NCBI GenBank assembly: GCA_022376925.1
Contig: JAIOJX010000028.1
Span: 66,491,001 to 66,555,000, forward strand
DNA from: Tragulus kanchil
Lineage: Eukaryota > Chordata > Mammalia > Artiodactyla > Tragulidae
Reading direction: 5' to 3'
Length of the DNA: 64,000 nucleotides
In this document: piece by piece, positions 12,242-24,689 of the stretch
Layout: each line of letters begins with the position of its first letter
Numbering within the stretch: the stretch's first letter is position 1
The notes under the pieces: model-generated
Seen by the model: the letters and a program-made list of their open reading frames with translations, nothing else
What the model was told of the DNA's origin: nothing
Database searches by the model: none
Position numbers and translations under genes: made by a program

Positions 12242-12680
12242 CACAGACTGGATAAGAGTGTATGAATTAGCTTTTGGTCAGTAAGTTAAACATTTTTTCT
12301 ATAAATCACCATCTCTGCATGATTCCTTTTGGACTTAGATCAACCACATGACCACTCAGTAAGCAGAGAGTACATAGTTGATTCACTTTGGACAAATTTA
12401 GGGGATTCGTATGCACATCACGTTCTGAGCAGAAATGTCAAATATCCACCATCCTTCCTCTAAGCAGTGTCAGTCCACTGCTTTCCTACTGAAAAAAGAG
12501 ACAGCTCTTGCCTTAGCCCTTTATATTTTACTTGAATTTGTCTATAGTCTCTTATGTATGATTTTGATAAATATTCAAAGAGGTAAACTACAATGATTTT
12601 GGGGTTTTATATAATATCATTGGTCCATAGATTTTTTTATTGACCTTACAATTAATCAACCTAAATATCTGAATAAACAT
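12242..12680. other. Unique sequence, nothing recognised
   Basis: No repeat family or coding signal that I can support. Confidence 0.5.
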
Positions 12681-13045
12681 TTTTTTAATTACACAAAGAA
12701 ATTACATCAGTTCAGGAGTTCAAAACCTAAAACAGATCAAGATGAACTGAACATCAGGAATAATGCCCTCATGAATTTTGAATCTTTCAAAATGTTGCCA
12801 AAACAGAAGATGTTAAACATTGTGGAACTGATTTTATTGTACTGTATTTCTAATTTGTTTGAAAAATATATAAAATCCATACTATAAAAAGGAGAATACA
12901 GTTCCTTTAAGAGGCATTTTCTTGACAAGAGAATTCTCAGTAAAACTGCATTAAGTATTAGCATACTACAAATATGAAAATTAAATATGATTCCACTTAA
13001 AAAATATTTGTGCAAATTTTCTCAGTTGTATTTCAAATTGAGTCT

Positions 13046-13050
<5 letters not shown>

Positions 13051-13091
<41 letters not shown>
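13051..13091. repeat. (TA)n microsatellite, TD5 copy A
   Basis: About 20 TA units, pure. Confidence 0.97.
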
Positions 13092-13093
<2 letters not shown>

Positions 13094-13424
13094 CACTACT
13101 CAAATGTCTCTGTTACAAATCCATCATTCTTTAAATGTGACCATATTAATCTTCTTAAAGTACAGCTCTAAATAGTCAGTTTATGCCTTAAATTCCTTTA
13201 CTGGTTTTTTCTTACTTCTCCATGACCTACCAAGACACTCCTAGGGAATTCATCTTGTTCAACTATATATCTTCTAGCTAACATCTCCAATCTTCTTTTC
13301 CAATTTTTTTTTTTCATTTTTTCCTCCTACCAAAATAGGGTACTCATTTTATCTAGAACATGTCTCAAGTTCCTTTGCCTTTGTTGTTTTGCCTATGTTA
13401 ATTCCTTATGTGTTCTTTTTAATT

Positions 13425-13538
13425 TTGGACAAGCACCATGGGGCATTCATGATCTTACTTCCCCAACCAGGGATCAAACCCAGCCCCCTGGATTGGAAAC
13501 AAAGAGTCTTAGCCACTGGACCAGCAGGAAAGTCCCAA
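13425..13538 (-). mobile_element. Short tRNA-head SINE fragment (CHR type), TD5 copy A
   Basis: Antisense tRNA-like head: ccccaaccagggatcaaacc, then a gccactggaccagcaggaaa segment, corresponding to the inverted B and A boxes. Confidence 0.7.
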
Positions 13539-14209
13539 CTTCTTCCATTCTTATATCACAACTTCCTCACTTTTGCTGCTGACATACTGTCCATCATTCA
13601 AAAGTTTCAAAGTCTTTCCACACACTTTTAACCTTGACTTCATTTTTCTCACTATGAATTCCCTTGGCTATCCTCTTGTGTCATTTGCACATTTTACAAT
13701 TTACTTTGGTTATATAGATGTTTGTATTACGCTCCTCATTTTTCTGTAACCTGTAGAACAAGCAGAGTACTTTGCCTCAATAAATATTTGTTGAACTGTC
13801 GGTCAAAGATACAGTAAATGGATAGCATAGGAAGGAATGACAGATTTTTTAATTACACAAAGAAATTACATCAGTTCAGGAGTTCAAAACCTAAAACAGA
13901 TCAAGATGAACTGAACATCAGGAATAATGCCCTCATGAATTTTGAATCTTTCAAAATGTTGCCAAAACAGAAGATGTTAAACATTGTGGAACTGATTTTA
14001 TTGTACTGTATTTCTAATTTGTTTGAAAAATATATAAAATCCATACTATAAAAAGGAGAATACAGTTCCTTTAAGAGGCATTTTCTTGACAAGAGAATTC
14101 TCAGTAAAACTGCATTAAGTATTAGCATACTACAAATATGAAAATTAAATATGATTCCACTTAAAAAATATTTGTGCAAATTTTCTCAGTTGTATTTCAA
14201 ATTGAGTCT

Positions 14210-14214
<5 letters not shown>

Positions 14215-14261
<47 letters not shown>
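14215..14261. repeat. (TA)n microsatellite, TD5 copy B
   Basis: Same locus as 13051-13091 but three TA units longer. Confidence 0.97.
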
Positions 14262-14263
<2 letters not shown>

Positions 14264-14593
14264 CACTACTCAAATGTCTCTGTTACAAATCCATCATTCT
14301 TTAAATGTGACCATATTAATCTTCTTAAAGTACAGCTCTAAATAGTCAGTTTATGCCTTAAATTCCTTTACTGGTTTTCTCTTACTTCTCCATGACCTAC
14401 CAAGACACTCCTAGGGAATTCATCTTGTTCAACTATATATCTTCTAGCTAACATCTCCAATCTTCTTTTCCAATTTTTTTTTTCATTTTTTCCTCCTACC
14501 AAAATAGGGTACTCATTTTATCTAGAACATGTCTCAAGTTCCTTTGCCTTTGTTGTTTTGCCTATGTTAATTCCTTATGTGTTCTTTTTAATT

Positions 14594-14707
14594 TTGGACA
14601 AGCACCATGGGGCATTCATGATCTTACTTCCCCAACCAGGGATCAAACCCAGCCCCCTGGATTGGAAACAAAGAGTCTTAGCCACTGGACCAGCAGGAAA
14701 GTCCCAA
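14594..14707 (-). mobile_element. Short tRNA-head SINE fragment (CHR type), TD5 copy B
   Basis: Second copy of 13425-13538 through TD5. Confidence 0.7.
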
Positions 14708-14753
14708 CTTCTTCCATTCTTATATCACAACTTCCTCACTTTTGCTGCTGACA

Positions 14754-17073
14754 TACTGTCCATCATTCAAAAGTTTCAAAGTCTTTCCACACACTTTTAA
14801 CCTTGACTTCATTTTTCTCACTATGAATTCCCTTGGCTATCCTCTTGTGTCATTTGCACATTTTACAATTTACTTTGGTTATATAGATGTTTGTATTACG
14901 CTCCTCATTTTTCTGTAACCTGTAGAACAAGCAGAGTACTTTGCCTCAATAAATATTTGTTGAACTGTCGGTCAAAGATACAGTAAATGGATAGCATAGG
15001 GAAGGAATGACAGAAATAAGTGGATATAGTGTAAATATCCCTAAATGAAATGAAGAGGAACACACAACAGGGCTACTATGGGACGCAGTTACTATGTAAG
15101 CCAGCACCACCTAACTTTGGATACATTCTTAACTTTTTACTTCACAAGTATAAGTTCTACTGGACAGGGATCATGTTTTACTAATCTGATTCATTTTCTA
15201 ATATTACCAAATCACTACTATGTACAGTGTTTGGTGAATTTATCTTGAGTTTCTCAAAAATATGCAGGCATATGCTAACCAAGAATTTATTATTTTTTTC
15301 TGAGAACTTAGAAGTTATGATTTTAAATGTCAAAACTACATAATCTATAATATTTTGAGAACTAAAATGCCTTCTTTTTTGTATTTGAAGCATTTTTAGA
15401 GTAGGTTTAGCTTCATGGCAATAAGAGTGGAAGGTACAGAGATTTCCCATATACCTGGCCAGAGTGCACACAGGCACACTCCATCACAGTCAACACTTAC
15501 CATCAGAGTGGTACATTCGTAACAACCAACATACCTATATTGACACATCACAGTCATCCAAAGTTCAGAGTGTACACTACTGTCCATTGTAGTGTGGTCC
15601 ACTTTATGGGTTTGAAAAAATGCAGAAGGACATGTTATACACCAACATAGCATCACATAAAAGAGGTTTCACTGCCCTAAAAATACTCATTGCTCTGCTT
15701 ATTCATTTTCCACCACCCTGTTCTCCATCCCCTGACAACCACTGATCTTTTTACTGTCTGCATAGTTTTGCCTTTTTCAGAGTGTCATATAGTTGAAATT
15801 ATACAGTATGCAATCTTTCCAGACTCGCTTCTTGCAATTTTTTACAGTATGTAATTTAAGGTTTCTCCACATTTTCATGGCCTGGTAGCTTATTTCTTTT
15901 AACTGAGTGTACTGTCCATCATTCAAAAGTTTCAAAGTCTTTCCACACACTTTTAACCTTGACTTCATTTTTCTCACTATGAATTCCCTTGGCTATCCTC
16001 TTGTGTCATTTGCACATTTTACAATTTACTTTGGTTATATAGATGTTTGTATTACGCTCCTCATTTTTCTGTAACCTGTAGAACAAGCAGAGTACTTTGC
16101 CTCAATAAATATTTGTTGAACTGTCGGTCAAAGATACAGTAAATGGATAGCATGGGGAAGGAAGGACAGAAATAAGTGGATATAGTGTAAATATCCCTAA
16201 ATGAAATGAAGAGGAACACACAACAGGGCTACTATGGGACGCAGTTACTATGTAAGCCAGCACCACCTAACTTTGGATACATTCTTAACTTTTTACTTCA
16301 CAAGTATAAGTTCTACTGGACAGGGATCATGTTTTACTAATCTGATTCATTTTCTAATATTACCAAATCACTACTATGTACAGTGTTTGGTGAATTTATC
16401 TTGAGTTTCTCAAAAATATGCAGGCATATGCTAACCAAGAATTTATTATTTTTTTCTGAGAACTTAGAAGTTATGATTTTAAATGTCAAAACTACATAAT
16501 CTATAATATTTTGAGAACTAAAATGCCTTCTTTTTTGTATTTGAAGCATTTTTAGAGTAGGTTTAGCTTCATGGCAATAAGAGTGGAAGGTACAGAGATT
16601 TCCCATATACCTGGCCAGAGTGCACACAGGCACACTCCATCACAGTCAACACTTACCATCAGAGTGGTACATTCGTAACAACCAACATACCTATATTGAC
16701 ACATCACAGTCATCCAAAGTTCAGAGTGTACACTACTGTCCATTGTAGTGTGGTCCACTTTATGGGTTTGAAAAAATGCAGAAGGACATGTTATACACCA
16801 ACATAGCATCACATAAAAGAGGTTTCACTGCCCTAAAAATACTCATTGCTCTGCTTATTCATTTTTCCACCACCCTGTTCTCCATCCCCTGACAACCACT
16901 GATCTTTTTACTGTCTGCATAGTTTTGCCTTTTTCAGAGTGTCATATAGTTGAAATTATACAGTATGCAATCTTTCCAGACTCGCTTCTTGCAATTTTTT
17001 ACAGTATGTAATTTAAGGTTTCTCCACATTTTTCATGGCCTGGTAGCTTATTTCTTTTTAACTGAGTGTACTG
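14754..17073. repeat. Tandem duplication TD6
   Basis: Copy A 14754-15912, copy B 15910-17073, offset 1156 bp, sharing TACTG at the junction. Its first ~260 bp coincide with the end of TD5, so one stretch is present three times (about 13590-13844, 14754-15014 and 15910-16171). The third copy differs at gatagcatggggaaggaagg. Confidence 0.96.
15405..15912 (-). mobile_element. L1 (L1M-type) 3' part, TD6 copy A
   Basis: Antisense L1M 3' end: agagatttcccatatacc, then tttcactgccctaaaaat, then cctgacaaccactgatcttt, then tgtcatatagttgaaatta. Cut off at the TD6 junction. Decayed and non-coding. Confidence 0.75.
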
Positions 17074-17805
17074 CAGTGTATTTGCTTGGCTCACCTTGAA
17101 AAGTATCTTTGTTGCTTCTGAGCTTGGGCAATTATGAATAAAGCTGACGTAAACATTTGTGTGTAGGTTTCTGTGTGAATGTGTCTTTAGCTCCACTGTG
17201 TTGATACCAAGGAGCATGACTGCTGATCACAGGATAAAAGTACATTTAGTTTTATAAGAAACCACCAAAATGTCTTCTCGAGTGTCTGCAATGAATCAGT
17301 TACTTACCATTGACTCACATCCCTGCCACTATTTGAGATTTTAGCCATTCTTATAGACAGGCAGTAGTAACTGGTAAGTCTCTAATGACAGATGATGCTG
17401 AATATTTTTTTGTATGATTGTTTGTCATCTGTGTATCTGCTTTGATGAAGTGTCTGTTTAGGTGTTTTTCCCATTTTTTAATAGGTTCTGTTTTTATCGT
17501 TACTTTAAGAATTCCTTGACTATTTTGGATAACACCTTATGTTTTGGCAAATGTTTTCTCCCAATGCATGTTTTGTCTTTTTATGCTCTTGACATTATAT
17601 TTTTTCCAGAGCATACATTTTTAATTTAAAAAATTATTTTTATTTTGAAGTTTAAAATTTTTAAATGTTTTATTTCAAAGATAGTGGCATCTAAAAAGTA
17701 TTGCTATAAAAAGTCATTGCCATATCCAAGGTCATCAAAGTTTTCATTTTTATTTTCTTCTAAGTGTTTTATTCTATTTCATTTTTGTTATTTTGTAGTC
17801 CAAAT
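16561..17805 (-). mobile_element. L1 (L1M-type), 3' end into ORF2, TD6 copy B and beyond
   Basis: Repeats the 15405-15912 segment and then runs on past the duplication into antisense ORF2-derived sequence: tgaataaagctgacgtaaac, gataccaaggagcatgac, gtgtctgtttaggtgttttt, then gccatatccaaggtcatc. Full of stops and indels on the minus strand, with no intact reverse transcriptase frame. The smooth continuation from copy B shows that the L1 was one element before TD6. Confidence 0.75.
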
Positions 17806-17887
17806 TTTATATATGAATTTAAGCAAATTAGATATACAAAAACAAGCCAAAACAACAACAATATACTGCACTGTATTAACTTATTAG

Positions 17888-18215
17888 TAACACAGACTGG
17901 GTGGCTAAACAAAAACTTTTTTTTCATTTCTGGAGGCTAGCAGCCCAAGATGAAAGCATTGGCACGGTTGGTTTCTTCTGGGAGTCTCTCTCCTTGCCAT
18001 GCAAATTTCTCCTATGTTTTTGCATGGTCTTCTCTCTGTGTCTATCTCCAGATTTCCTTTTCTTATAAAGTCACTGGTCATCTTGATTACAGCCCATCTA
18101 ATGAGCTTTAATTACTTCTCTAAAGACTCTTATCTGCAAACACAGTGACATTTGGATATATCAGGGGCTAGAACTTTAACATACGAATATTAAGAAAATA
18201 CAATGCAGTCCATAA
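17888..18215 (-). mobile_element. MLT1-like LTR (ERVL-MaLR), antisense
   Basis: Begins acacagactgggtggct, then tttctggaggctagcagccc, cttctctctgtgtctatctcc and, near the end, gggctagaactttaacata: the reverse complement of an MLT1 LTR. Old and non-coding. Confidence 0.7.
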
Positions 18216-18661
18216 CACTTACTTATTTTAACATATTTTCTTCTGTGAAAAGAATAGTACTCCTTTCATGTTCCTAAGTTATTATAGGACAGGATTTAAG
18301 ATAGACACATTTTATCAATAAACAAACAAACCCCACCTCACTTAACCATTCAGATTTCTAAGAGTCGGTTTTGAAACTGTCTTGCCCGTCCTTATCCTCA
18401 TTGACTAGTGTGCTGTCTAAAACAGAATAGGTACATAGTAAGGAACTGTGAATTAGATGAATATATGAAAGAAATACCCATTTACTTAAGACACTGTGAT
18501 AATTGGTGCTAGGAAATCAAGGCAAATACTATGTTGCTTTCAAAGAGTGGGCAACATCAAGGGAAGGACTATAACATTTGAAGTCTGATAATAAAGCCAT
18601 ATTGCAAACTCAAACACCCTCAAGGGTTAGGTAACTAATTTAAATGTGTGAAGAAGGTACG
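18216..18661. other. Unique AT-rich sequence, nothing recognised
   Basis: No supported feature. Confidence 0.5.
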
Positions 18662-20912
18662 AATAAGAAAACAACTAGTGACAGGGCCTTCCAGAAACTA
18701 GAAAATCTATGCTACACTTAATCAAGCTATACTTCCTTAAAGCAACCATAGCAAGACTGAACTACCAAGCAAAACGTATCTGACGGTTTATTTATGACCT
18801 ATATCTTGAATCTGAGTAAGCAGAATCATTCATTCTATACATCAAACCATTACCAGACAGCAACACAATCAAGGCAATCTCTAAATGTCTTCACTGGTTT
18901 AAAATATATAAGTAATATGATGTAGAAATCTTTACCAATTTATAGACTATATTCACTAATAACAGTATATGTAATTTTTCCCAGTTGTAATAATCTGTGA
19001 GCCCCTGAATTTATATGATAGACTCACTGTATTTAGTCTTTACCCAGACAATTTTTAAATGCATTTCTGCTATTCTTATAGATTATTTACTGAGATTCTA
19101 TCTGGCTAAGAAGAAACCACTTTGGATCCCACTCCTATAAACTAATGTTATGTCTTTGTATTTCATAACCTTTATCAACTCTTTCCATACTGTACTACTC
19201 ATATGCCTCAACTAAGAAGTATATTTACCAAATATAGAATAAATTCCTTTACTAAAACATATTCTCTCACAAAGGAAAATGTATATAATGACTATTTTAT
19301 ATTCTACATTAGACCTATGCTTGATTTCACCTAGGGCTATATGTACATATAAATTTTCATAGGCACAGTTAACATGTTCCATTTTTATGGCCCTCTCAAA
19401 CTTTCTGGGTCTAGGTGAATGGCTGTGCAATCCCTTCTCTTTGATAGATTTATGAATTGAATATATGTCATAATAATTGAATATATGTCAGCCTCCTGGC
19501 TCTACAGTTGGCTTCTTTTGAATCAGATATTAATTTGAGAACACATTTTAAGATTTTCAATAAATATTGCATATTGTTGCTTAAAAAACAGGGATTTTCT
19601 CTCTCTGAATGAATTTTGTATTCCTGAAAGGTTTCAGATGGTAGAGTATTCACTGAGATGCAAATTACAAGATGCAGCCAGGAGCAGCGGAAACTTCTCT
19701 AAAATGCTCAGCGAGGACCCTGCTGAGCTCAAAAGTCTCCACACATATTCCCTTTCAAGCTGGAAACAGCTACTTCAATAAGAAAACAACTAGTGACAGG
19801 GCCTTCCAGAAACTAGAAAATCTATGCTACACTTAATCAAGCTATACTTCCTTAAAGCAACCATAGCAAGACTGAACTACCAAGCAAAACGTATCTGACG
19901 GTTTATTTATGACCTATATCTTGAATCTGAGTAAGCAGAATCATTCATTCTATACATCAAACCATTACCAGACAGCAACACAATCAAGGCAATCTCTAAA
20001 TGTCTTCACTGGTTTAAAATATATAAGTAATATGATGTAGAAATCTTTACCAATTTATAGACTATATTCACTAATAACAGTATATGTAATTTTTCCCAGT
20101 TGTAATAATCTGTGAGCCCCTGAATTTATATGATAGACTCACTGTATTTAGTCTTTACCCAGACAATTTTTAAATGCATTTCTGCTATTCTTATAGATTA
20201 TTTACTGAGATTCTATCTGGCTAAGAAGAAACCACTTTGGATCCCACTCCTATAAACTAATGTTATGTCTTTGTATTTCATAACCTTTATCAACTCTTTC
20301 CATACTGTACTACTCATATGCCTCAACTAAGAAGTATATTTACCAAATATAGAATAAATTCCTTTACTAAAACATATTCTCTCACAAAGGAAAATGTATA
20401 TAATGACTATTTTATATTCTACATTAGACCTATGCTTGATTTCACCTAGGGCTATATGTACATATAAATTTTCATAGGCACAGTTAACATGTTCCTTTTT
20501 TATGGCCCTCTCAAACTTTCTGGGTCTAGGTGAATGGCTGTGCAATCCCTTCTCTTTGATAGATTTATGAATTGAATATATGTCATAATAATTGAATATA
20601 TGTCAGCCTCCTGGCTCTACAGTTGGCTTCTTTTGAATCAGATATTAATTTGAGAACACATTTTAAGATTTTCAATAAATATTGCATATTGTTGCTTAAA
20701 AAACAGGGATTTTCTCTCTCTGAATGAATTTTGTATTCCTGAAAGGTTTCAGATGGTAGAGTATTCACTGAGATGCAAATTACAAGATGCAGCCAGGAGC
20801 AGCGGAAACTTCTCTAAAATGCTCAGCGAGGACCCTGCTGAGCTCAAAAGTCTCCACACATATTCCTTCTCATATTTAGGAGAACTGTAAATCGCTGGAA
20901 ACAGCTACTTCA
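18662..20912. repeat. Tandem duplication TD7
   Basis: Copy A 18662-19776 and copy B 19777-20912, offset 1115 bp. Close to the junction copy A has ctttcaag where copy B has a 28-bp stretch (20867-20894), after which both read ctggaaacagctacttca. No known repeat is recognised inside. A 15-bp motif, attgaatatatgtca, occurs twice 20 bp apart (19456 and 19476) in each copy. Confidence 0.95.
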
Positions 20913-21360
20913 TTTCTGTTCTCTGGCCAGAGCCTGAATCCCAGGAGACATTCCAGGGGATATGGGTTTGATGGCTTCAACACATCCTCCTGAGGACTCT
21001 GCATACAAACCACAGTGGAATGGGCTGCCTTCAGAAACACAGGGCATGTTTCCAGCCAGCAATAGGACTGCATTATCTCTTCTCTAGAGAGAGAAAAAGC
21101 CCCTTTGATCAAGTCTGCAGTCACCTCAGGGTCAGAAAGGAGAACCCTGCATTAGTCTTGTTGGCTCTTCCCCAGCCTGTGAGAGGAATCCATCTGCTTC
21201 CCTGCCAAGACTTGTATAAACCTGAGCAGCCACATTAAGAAGGGAGGGGTTGGGAGAGGATGAGACATAAAGAAATCCAGGTATAAATTGGGAGCCAGGT
21301 GTTTCTGTTGGAGGGGACAATCTCCCCCACTCCAATCTATTACTGGAAAGTCCTATTATG
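20913..21360. other. Unique sequence, moderately GC-rich, nothing recognised
   Basis: Overlapping frames of 72 codons (plus, 21020-21238) and 109 codons (minus, 21132-21461) are present, but neither shows a domain. The minus frame starts inside a Bov-B fragment. Treated as non-coding. Confidence 0.45.
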
Positions 21361-21455
21361 AGTTTGAGCAAGCTCTGGGAGACAGGGAAGCCTGGTATAC
21401 TGCAGTCCATGGGGTCACAGAGTTGCACATAACTGAGTGACTGAACTGAACTGAA
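21361..21455 (+). mobile_element. Bov-B 3' end fragment
   Basis: Sense Bov-B/ART2A 3' terminus: tgcagtccatggggtcacag, then gactgaactgaactgaa, the typical short-repeat tail of this RTE family. 5'-truncated. Confidence 0.8.
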
Positions 21456-22344
21456 GTCCAATTCTCAGCACCCTGATTTTTTGTTCTCTCTCAGATTTAG
21501 GGTTCATTAACTTCTCCACTTTAGAAGCACATTTTCAGGATAATTGGTTAATGAAGAAGGCTTTCTGCTTGACCAAATATCTTTCTCCAAGGAAAACTTC
21601 ATCCATGATTTAAAACAAATTTGAAAACCAAAACTGTGAATTCAATTATCTTTAAAAGGAAATAACCACACAGGATTTTATTTTATAGCTATCTTTCTAT
21701 TAGATAGATGTCCTTCAACAATACGTTGCTGAATAAAAAATCCATTAGATGTGGATACTTCAATAAGGTGTCCCTATGTAGCTCAAAGGGAGATTTGGGT
21801 TCTTGTTTTCTGTAGAACTGGAAAGCAGGTAACCACTGTGGACATCTGTCTTTCCCCACTAACATAGGTGCATGATGCTTTTGTGTTTTAGCCTAGAAAG
21901 TCAGAGTGACCAGGAGAAGAGACTGAAGATGGCAGGGAAGTGGAGGGAGAGAGACAACCTTTGTTTATCAGTTTATTTTTAAGAACTAATTTGGAAATTC
22001 TCACAAGGAGGACTTGTAACCAGAAGTTGAATGCTACCATTATCAGCCATGATGATTTGGTCTGGGGTGATAATCTGGAGCAGAGGCACCTCTGCCAGTT
22101 TCTTCAGTAAGAGCCAGCGGCAGCGTCCATAGGCATGGTGGAGCAGAAGTAGCTACTGTGCCCAGAAGAGAGTTAGGGAGCCAGCACAGTTAGGGGGCAC
22201 AGCACAGGCAGGCAGCCTCCCTTTGATTAAGGCATTGAGTGGATGTTGCTTGAACAGAAGAAAATGCATGGAACATGAACATGTTTGGGAACACATATAC
22301 ACACTGAGGACACCTAGAAATAACTCTTCTATAGTCAGGAGTGA
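21456..22344. other. Unique sequence, nothing recognised
   Basis: No supported coding or repeat feature. Confidence 0.5.
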
Positions 22345-22411
22345 AATATATTTTTCCCATCATACCTGTAAATGTTTTAGTGATTAGTCCTCCTATCCCA
22401 AGATCCTATTC

Positions 22412-22631
22412 AGGGATTCCCAGGAGGCTCAGTAGTAAAGAATCTGCCTGCCAATGCAGGAAACACAAGAGACGCAGGTTTGATCCTTAGGTCAGGAAGA
22501 TCCTCTGGAGAAGGGAATGGCAACCCACTCTAGTATTCTTGCCTAGAGAATTCTCATGGACAGAGGAGCCTGGCAGGTTACTATCCATGGTGTCACAGAG
22601 TCACACACAGCTGAGCAACTGATCACGCATA
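22412..22631 (+). mobile_element. Bov-tA SINE (TD8 copy A)
   Basis: Complete sense element: tRNA head ggattcccaggaggctcag with B box ggtttgatcc, then Bov-A body ggcaacccactctagtattc and a terminal agctgagcaactgatcacg. Confidence 0.93.
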
Positions 22632-23065
22632 CAACTCATATCCAAACAACTGCTCAAGCCAAGAACTAGAAATAAGTTCAGGCCTTCCTTCTCCATCATT
22701 CCCATATATGATCAATGATCATATGATCAATTTGTTCTCTTTAACATTCTTTACCTCTAATTCTCAGTCTCTTCCTCGCTCAGAGTAACATCTGGTTCCA
22801 GAACAACACTGCAAGTGGCTATACTGGAACTGGCCTTACTCTCCTCTGATCCATGTATTATGATTTAGAAGCCTGTTTTTATCTTGTCCCTGCATAACTC
22901 ACTGGTTTCGTCTTTATCTATTTCCTTACAACATATGTGATACGTATGTATATGATTTTTTAATTTTTTTAATTTTTATTTTACAGAGTTTGTTATTTAT
23001 TTTTCAAACAGTTTTGCTTCAACTCTGAGTCTTTCTACATGTTTCCTCAGTTTGGTAGGCTGTTT

Positions 23066-23146
23066 ATGCTTAGTCACTCAGTCATGTCTGATTCTTTGCG
23101 ATCCCGTGGACTGTAGCATGCCAGGCCCCTCTGTTCATGGGACTCC
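23066..23146 (-). mobile_element. Bov-A fragment (TD8 copy A)
   Basis: Antisense Bov-A: cactcagtcatgtctgattc, then cgtggactgtagcatgcc, truncated after ctgttcatggg. Confidence 0.85.
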
Positions 23147-23588
23147 AACAATTTAGCCAAAATGTGACTCAACCTTCAAGTCTCAACTTAGATGAAATAA
23201 ACTAGATAATTTGGATGCCACTATAAAGTTATAAAAATTTATATAGCATATAAGAAGTAGAAGTTGCCCCCTCTCAGAGATCAAGAGGAGATTCCTACAG
23301 GTTTACTGGGACCTCGATTAACACTTCTGTCTTCCACAATAAACCAGCTAATGGATACTAAAGTCGACAATGTCTTATCAGAACTTTAATGGGTGGATGA
23401 CACATTTCCTTCATAGTAGAATACCTCCATGGAAGCATCTCAAACATATTTCTTCTGTCAAGTATATGAAGCACAAGTTGTGACTAATTATAAATAACTG
23501 AGACGGGTTACATTTTGAGAGAATATATTTTTCCCATCATACCTGTAAATGTTTTAGTGATTAGTCCTCCTATCCCAAGATCCTATTC

Positions 23589-23808
23589 AGGGATTCCCAG
23601 GAGGCTCAGTAGTAAAGAATCTGCCTGCCAATGCAGGAAACACAAGAGACGCAGGTTTGATCCTTAGGTCAGGAAGATCCTCTGGAGAAGGGAATGGCAA
23701 CCCACTCTAGTATTCTTGCCTAGAGAATTCTCATGGACAGAGGAGCCTGGCAGGTTACTATCCATGGTGTCACAGAGTCACACACAGCTGAGCAACTGAT
23801 CACGCATA
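23589..23808 (+). mobile_element. Bov-tA SINE (TD8 copy B)
   Basis: Second copy of 22412-22631 through TD8. Confidence 0.93.
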
Positions 23809-24242
23809 CAACTCATATCCAAACAACTGCTCAAGCCAAGAACTAGAAATAAGTTCAGGCCTTCCTTCTCCATCATTCCCATATATGATCAATGATCATA
23901 TGATCAATTTGTTCTCTTTAACATTCTTTACCTCTAATTCTCAGTCTCTTCCTCGCTCAGAGTAACATCTGGTTCCAGAACAACACTGCAAGTGGCTATA
24001 CTGGAACTGGCCTTACTCTCCTCTGATCCATGTATTATGATTTAGAAGCCTGTTTTTATCTTGTCCCTGCATAACTCACTGGTTTCGTCTTTATCTATTT
24101 CCTTACAACATATGTGATACGTATGTATATGATTTTTTAATTTTTTTAATTTTTATTTTACAGAGTTTGTTATTTATTTTTCAAACAGTTTTGCTTCAAC
24201 TCTGAGTCTTTCTACATGTTTCCTCAGTTTGGTAGGCTGTTT

Positions 24243-24323
24243 ATGCTTAGTCACTCAGTCATGTCTGATTCTTTGCGATCCCGTGGACTGTAGCATGCCA
24301 GGCCCCTCTGTTCATGGGACTCC
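24243..24323 (-). mobile_element. Bov-A fragment (TD8 copy B)
   Basis: Second copy of 23066-23146 through TD8. Confidence 0.85.
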
Positions 24324-24689
24324 AACAATTTAGCCAAAATGTGACTCAACCTTCAAGTCTCAACTTAGATGAAATAAACTAGATAATTTGGATGCCACTA
24401 TAAAGTTATAAAAATTTATATAGCATATAAGAAGTAGAAGTTGCCCCCTCTCAGAGATCAAGAGGAGATTCCTACAGGTTTACTGGGACCTCGATTAACA
24501 CTTCTGTCTTCCACAATAAACCAGCTAATGGATACTAAAGTCGACAATGTCTTATCAGAACTTTAATGGGTGGATGACACATTTCCTTCATAGTAGAATA
24601 CCTCCATGGAAGCATCTCAAACATATTTCTTCTGTCAAGTATATGAAGCACAAGTTGTGACTAATTATAAATAACTGAGACGGGTTACA

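Larger units (their letters stand above)
12681..15014. repeat. Tandem duplication TD5
   Basis: Copy A 12681-13844 and copy B 13845-15014, abutting. The offset is 1164 bp, rising to 1170 because the internal TA run is 6 bp longer in copy B. The last ~260 bp of copy B are also the start of TD6. The 92-codon frame at 12737-13015 and 13901-14179 is carried twice and has no family features. Confidence 0.96.
22345..24689. repeat. Tandem duplication TD8
   Basis: Copy A 22345-23512, copy B 23522-24689, offset 1177 bp, with a 9-bp filler ttttgagag between them. The copies look almost identical throughout. Both contain a Bov-tA and a Bov-A fragment. Confidence 0.97.

Noticed and set aside
15181..15656. 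Minus-strand frames of 98 and 86 codons
   Set aside because: Part of them is antisense L1 3' sequence, and they are repeated at 16337-16812 by TD6.
22700..22735. Palindromic TGATCA-rich stretch (atatgatcaatgatcatatg) as a regulatory hairpin
   Set aside because: Short AT-rich inverted repeats of this sort are expected by chance; it recurs only through TD8.
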